Origin: Caldilineales bacterium
GTDB lineage: Bacteria > Chloroflexota > Anaerolineae > J102
Length of the DNA stretch: 40,147 bases
Assembly: GCA_024102915.1 (NCBI GenBank)
Contig: JAGFJG010000060.1
Span: 1-40,147, forward strand
Direction of reading: 5' to 3'
In this document: piece by piece, positions 37,782 through 40,147 of the stretch
How the letters are laid out: every line of letters begins with the position of its first letter
Numbering within the stretch: the first letter of the stretch is position 1
Made by a program: the position numbers and the translations under genes
The notes under the pieces: model-generated
The model's input: the letters and a program-made list of their open reading frames with translations, nothing else
Databases searched by the model: none
What the model was told of the DNA's origin: nothing

Positions 37782-38591
37782 ATGTCAGGAAAAGTTCTCA
37801 CCATCATCCCCACCTACAACGAGGCCGAGAACATAGGCCCGTTGGTCGAGAGCCTGCTGGCCCTCGATCTTGGATTACACGTCCTCATCATCGATGACAA
37901 TTCGCCTGACGGCACCGGCGAAGTCGTCGCTCGTCTGGTCGAGCAGGAGAATGGGCAGGTCAAGGCTGTTTTCCGTCCGGAGAAATTGGGGTTGGGTACA
38001 GCTTATACGTCCGGGTTCAATCTGGCGCTTGACGAGGGTTATGATCGCATCATCACGATGGATGCCGATTTCTCGCACAACCCGCGTTACATCCCTTCGC
38101 TCTTGGAACTGACGCAGAAATACGATCTGGGTATTGGATCGAGGTACGTTCCCGGCGGCGGCGTGCGACTTTGGGCGGCCTATCGCCTGGCCCTGAGCCG
38201 CAGCGCCAATCGCTTCGCTCGCGTGATTCTGGGACTCCGGGCGCACGATTGTACGGCGGGGTTCCGCTGCTATCGAGCGGGAGTGCTGCAAGCCATCGAT
38301 CCCAATTCCATCCAGGCCGATGGCTATTCCTACCTGATCGAAATGCTTTGGCGCATCCAGAATGCCGGTTTTAGCGTCGCTGAGACGCCCATCGTCTTTA
38401 CCGACCGCCAGCGCGGCGCTTCTAAAATCTCGCAAAATGAGATCATCAAAGCGGCAGGCACAGTCTTTCGCCTGGTTTTCAGCCCTCGCCCTGCCAGGGT
38501 AAAAGGCGCAGAGGATCCTGCCAGCGAGGACTCGCGAGGGCTTGCCGCCAATCCCCAGGCTAAATCCGTTGCTCCTGTCAGCGACCGCTAA
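37782..38591 (+). CDS. Dolichol-phosphate mannosyltransferase-like GT2
   Basis: A 269-residue polyprenol-monophosphate sugar transferase. TIIPTYNEAENI, LIIDDNSPDGT and MDADFSHNP are the GDP-sugar and metal sites of the DPM1 group; FRCYRAGVL and TDRQRGASKIS complete it. There is no C-terminal membrane domain, as in DPM1. I chose the ATG at 37782 (MSGKVLTIIP), since the longer frame would start before the promoter. It makes lipid-linked sugar donors for membrane transferases, possibly such as the partial protein at 39703. A Pro/Ala/Ser-rich tail follows residue 230. Confidence 0.92.
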   Translation: MSGKVLTIIPTYNEAENIGPLVESLLALDLGLHVLIIDDNSPDGTGEVVARLVEQENGQVKAVFRPEKLGLGTAYTSGFNLALDEGYDRIITMDADFSHNPRYIPSLLELTQKYDLGIGSRYVPGGGVRLWAAYRLALSRSANRFARVILGLRAHDCTAGFRCYRAGVLQAIDPNSIQADGYSYLIEMLWRIQNAGFSVAETPIVFTDRQRGASKISQNEIIKAAGTVFRLVFSPRPARVKGAEDPASEDSRGLAANPQAKSVAPVSDR

Positions 38592-38612
38592 TCTTGCCTT
38601 CTCCCCACACCT

Positions 38613-38834
38613 ATGAAGCGAAACTCGCCTTCCATCTTTTCCGAATCCGGCCAGAGCGTGATTGAGTATGCGCTGATTCTGCTGCTCATCGCCATCATCA
38701 TCCTCGCCATCCTGCTCATCCTCGGCGATGATCTGCGCGCTTTCGTGTTCGACTTGCTGCGCACCTGGTTCCCCGAACAGGCTGAACGATTGAGTTGGAA
38801 CGATGTGCTGGCCGTGTTGTCTGTCATGGCATGA
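38613..38834 (+). CDS. Flp-type pilin-like small protein
   Basis: A 73-residue protein with a short basic leader (MKRNSPSIFSESG), then QSVIEYALILLLIAIIILAI. A cut between Gly and Gln would place Glu at +5 and Tyr at +6, the Flp/Tad prepilin pattern. The hydrophobic helix is followed by an amphipathic tail ending in SWNDVLAVLSVMA. No tad secretion genes or prepilin peptidase lie in the window, so the assembly machinery must be elsewhere or the protein is a TadE/Flp-like membrane peptide of other use. Confidence 0.72.
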   Translation: MKRNSPSIFSESGQSVIEYALILLLIAIIILAILLILGDDLRAFVFDLLRTWFPEQAERLSWNDVLAVLSVMA

Positions 38835-38838
38835 AGAT

Positions 38839-38859
38839 GATGCGTGACTCGTGATGCGT
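38839..38859. repeat. GATGCGT/GACTCGT heptamer repeat
   Basis: GATGCGT, GACTCGT, GATGCGT in direct tandem within the 41 bp between the Flp-like stop and comF. It is another member of the border heptamers. Confidence 0.6.
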
Positions 38860-38875
38860 TAGCCTGTTCACGACG

Positions 38876-39685
38876 ATGCCCATCGGCGCCTGGCTTGAAT
38901 CACTTGTCGATACGCTGTTCCCGCCGCGCTGTCTGTATTGCCGACGGATGGGGTCGCATTTCTGTCAGGCGTGCCGGGATGCGGCGCAATGGGTGGGTGA
39001 AGAAATCTGCGTGCGCTGCGGGCAACCGCTGACCGAGCGCAATACCTGTGCGGAGTGCCGGAGGAAGGGATTCGGATCGCTGCGAGGGATGCGAGGTGTG
39101 GTCTTTTACGGCGGCCCGGTGACCTTCGCCATCCACGGCTTCAAGTATCAGGGAAAACGACAACTCGCTTCGCCGTTGGCGGCCTATCTGAACGCGTATT
39201 TGCAGGCCCATCCCGTTCAATTCGGCTGCGTCGTGCCTGTGCCCCTGCACCCCGACCGCCTCGCCTTCCGCGGATACAATCAGAGTGAGTTGCTGGCCGC
39301 AGAGGTGGCGCGAAGCCAACACATCCCCATGCGCGCGGATGTCATCGCCCGCACCCGACACACGCCGCCGCAGGTGCATCTCAACCGCAAAGAACGCATC
39401 GAGAATGTGAACGGCGCTTTCGCCCCCGTCAATGGCCGGAGTTTGTCAGGCGAGACTTGTCTGCTCATCGACGACGTTTGCACGACCGGTTCGACCCTGC
39501 GCGCCAGCGGCGAAGCCTTGCGCGCCGCCGGTGCGGGCGATGTGTGGGCGCTGACGGTAGCGCGGGCTCGACCCCAGCCTGTTCCTGAACCCTGGCAACA
39601 GGGACTCTCTCCGGCGCAGGTGTTCCAGGCGTGGGACGCACGCCAAACAAAGCGTGATATCCGAAACTTGACACCTGACACCTGA
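38876..39685 (+). CDS. comF: ComF-family phosphoribosyltransferase
   Basis: A 269-residue protein. The N-terminal zinc ribbons are CLYC, CQAC, CVRC and CAEC (about 20-62); the PRPP loop reads LIDDVCTTGSTLRASG (about 197-212). In competent bacteria ComF helps import DNA with ComFA/PriA; in others the role is unknown. The C-terminal residues LTPDT and the TGA lie inside a heptamer repeat. The start ATG at 38876 lacks a Shine-Dalgarno. Confidence 0.9.
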   Translation: MPIGAWLESLVDTLFPPRCLYCRRMGSHFCQACRDAAQWVGEEICVRCGQPLTERNTCAECRRKGFGSLRGMRGVVFYGGPVTFAIHGFKYQGKRQLASPLAAYLNAYLQAHPVQFGCVVPVPLHPDRLAFRGYNQSELLAAEVARSQHIPMRADVIARTRHTPPQVHLNRKERIENVNGAFAPVNGRSLSGETCLLIDDVCTTGSTLRASGEALRAAGAGDVWALTVARARPQPVPEPWQQGLSPAQVFQAWDARQTKRDIRNLTPDT

Positions 39686-39700
39686 AACTCGACACTTGGC
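39666..39700. repeat. Five degenerate ACCTGAC heptamers at the comF 3' end
   Basis: Five consecutive 7-bp units start at 39666, 39673, 39680, 39687 and 39694; the second is ACCTGAC and the others differ at one to three positions. They encode the comF C-terminus and stop and fill the gap to the next ATG. Confidence 0.75.
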
Positions 39701-39702
39701 CC

Positions 39703-40147
39703 ATGTCTCGCACCCATGCCTGGCGCGTGGTCCTTCTGTTGGCGGTGCTCAGCCTGGCGCTAACATGGCCTCTGGCGTCACACATCCTCACGCACGTTCC
39801 CGGTGACGGCATCGACGATCCGGCCTTAGCCTGGAATCTTTGGTGGGCAAAGGAGAGTTGGGTGGATCGGACGAGCGAAGCGGGTTTGGTGCACAACATC
39901 TTCGACGCGGATGACATGTTCTATCCGGTCAACATCAACCTTGCTTTCTACACGTTGACCCTGTTGAACGGCGCTCTCAGCATCCCACTGCAAAGCGCGT
40001 TCTCGTTGATACTGACAAACAATCTGCTGGTGTTGAGCAGCTTCGTGATCGGCGGCCTGGGCGCGTATTTATTGGCGCTGGTATTGCTTCCAGGGGGCAG
40101 GGGGCAGGGGGCAGGGGGCGGACGGGGGTCAGGGGGCAGTGATCAGC
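39703..40147 (+). CDS. Multi-pass membrane protein, N-terminal part
   Basis: The frame is open from ATG 39703 to the window end (148 codons). The first helix is VVLLLAVLSLALTWPLA, then an outer loop with GDGIDDPALAWNLWWAKES; two more hydrophobic segments follow (about 86-103 and 107-127). This layout is like GT-C-type glycosyltransferases and related membrane proteins of Chloroflexota (inference). From about residue 129 the frame is Gly/Arg/Gln-rich because a CAGGGGG repeat is translated. The start is 2 bp after the preceding repeat. Confidence 0.65.
   Translation, partial: MSRTHAWRVVLLLAVLSLALTWPLASHILTHVPGDGIDDPALAWNLWWAKESWVDRTSEAGLVHNIFDADDMFYPVNINLAFYTLTLLNGALSIPLQSAFSLILTNNLLVLSSFVIGGLGAYLLALVLLPGGRGQGAGGGRGSGGSDQ
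40091..40140. repeat. CAGGGGG heptamer repeat inside an open reading frame
   Basis: Four exact CAGGGGG units (40091-40118) followed by related G5 units at 40124 and 40132, the last ending in CAGT. All lie in frame with the membrane protein and leave it open. The G-runs could form a quadruplex. Confidence 0.9.

Overview
The window looks like a chromosomal segment of an uncultured member of the Chloroflexota, most likely the Anaerolineae/Caldilineae side. This placement is inferred from gene style, not from a marker tree. Pointers are a GC-rich background, an hrcA-grpE-dnaK cluster under a CIRCE element, long secreted proteins with Pro/Thr linkers and GEVED domains, a NEW3-domain protein paired with an ABC-2 exporter, short genes set close together, and promoters of the form TTGnnn-17-TAnnnT. 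No rRNA, tRNA, CRISPR array or intact insertion sequence was seen.

Layout. 1-4459 (+): the end of a GH3-like adenylate ligase, a large membrane histidine kinase, and a multi-pass membrane protein with a leaderless-type promoter. 4480-9821 (-): msrQ and msrP (repair of oxidised methionine outside the membrane), then a 1080-residue secreted GEVED protein. 10146-15061 (+): gyrA, an AlbA-type ATP-binding regulator, an unusual array of 11-bp boxes, and an SH3-domain protein. 15167-17025 (-): holin-like membrane protein, SHOCT-like protein and tandem GNAT acetyltransferase. 17369-21324 (-): dnaK, grpE and hrcA, with a GC-rich structured repeat between hrcA and grpE.

21565-23830 (-) is a visibly AT-richer island of three tightly packed genes: HAD phosphatase, type I phosphoribosyltransferase and DprA/SLOG-like protein. 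Hairpins sharing a GCGAAGC apex lie at both ends. It is the best candidate here for an undescribed, possibly defence or nucleotide-signalling, system carried as a mobile cassette.

23939-26253 (-): polyprenyl-phosphate sugar transferase and GT2, translationally overlapping, for surface polysaccharide. 26462-29594 (+): NEW3 protein, ABC ATPase and ABC-2 permease, closed by a terminator. 29647-32097 (-): DUF2568 protein, WD40 protein and Gfo/Idh oxidoreductase. 32268-33254 (+): GT2. 33244-37336 (-): a run of threonine synthase (with a small upstream ORF overlapping its start), RNase III, an RmlD-like reductase lacking the catalytic Tyr, and two unrecognised proteins. 37782-40147 (+): DPM1-like transferase, Flp-type pilin, ComF and the start of a membrane protein.

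A recurring theme is short tandem repeats of 7-11 bp, mostly heptamers, at gene borders (12791, 15125, 17181, 30974, 32245, 38839, 39666, 40091). Some supply the stop codon or C-terminal residues of a gene, and one is translated inside a membrane protein. Most promoter and start assignments are by eye.
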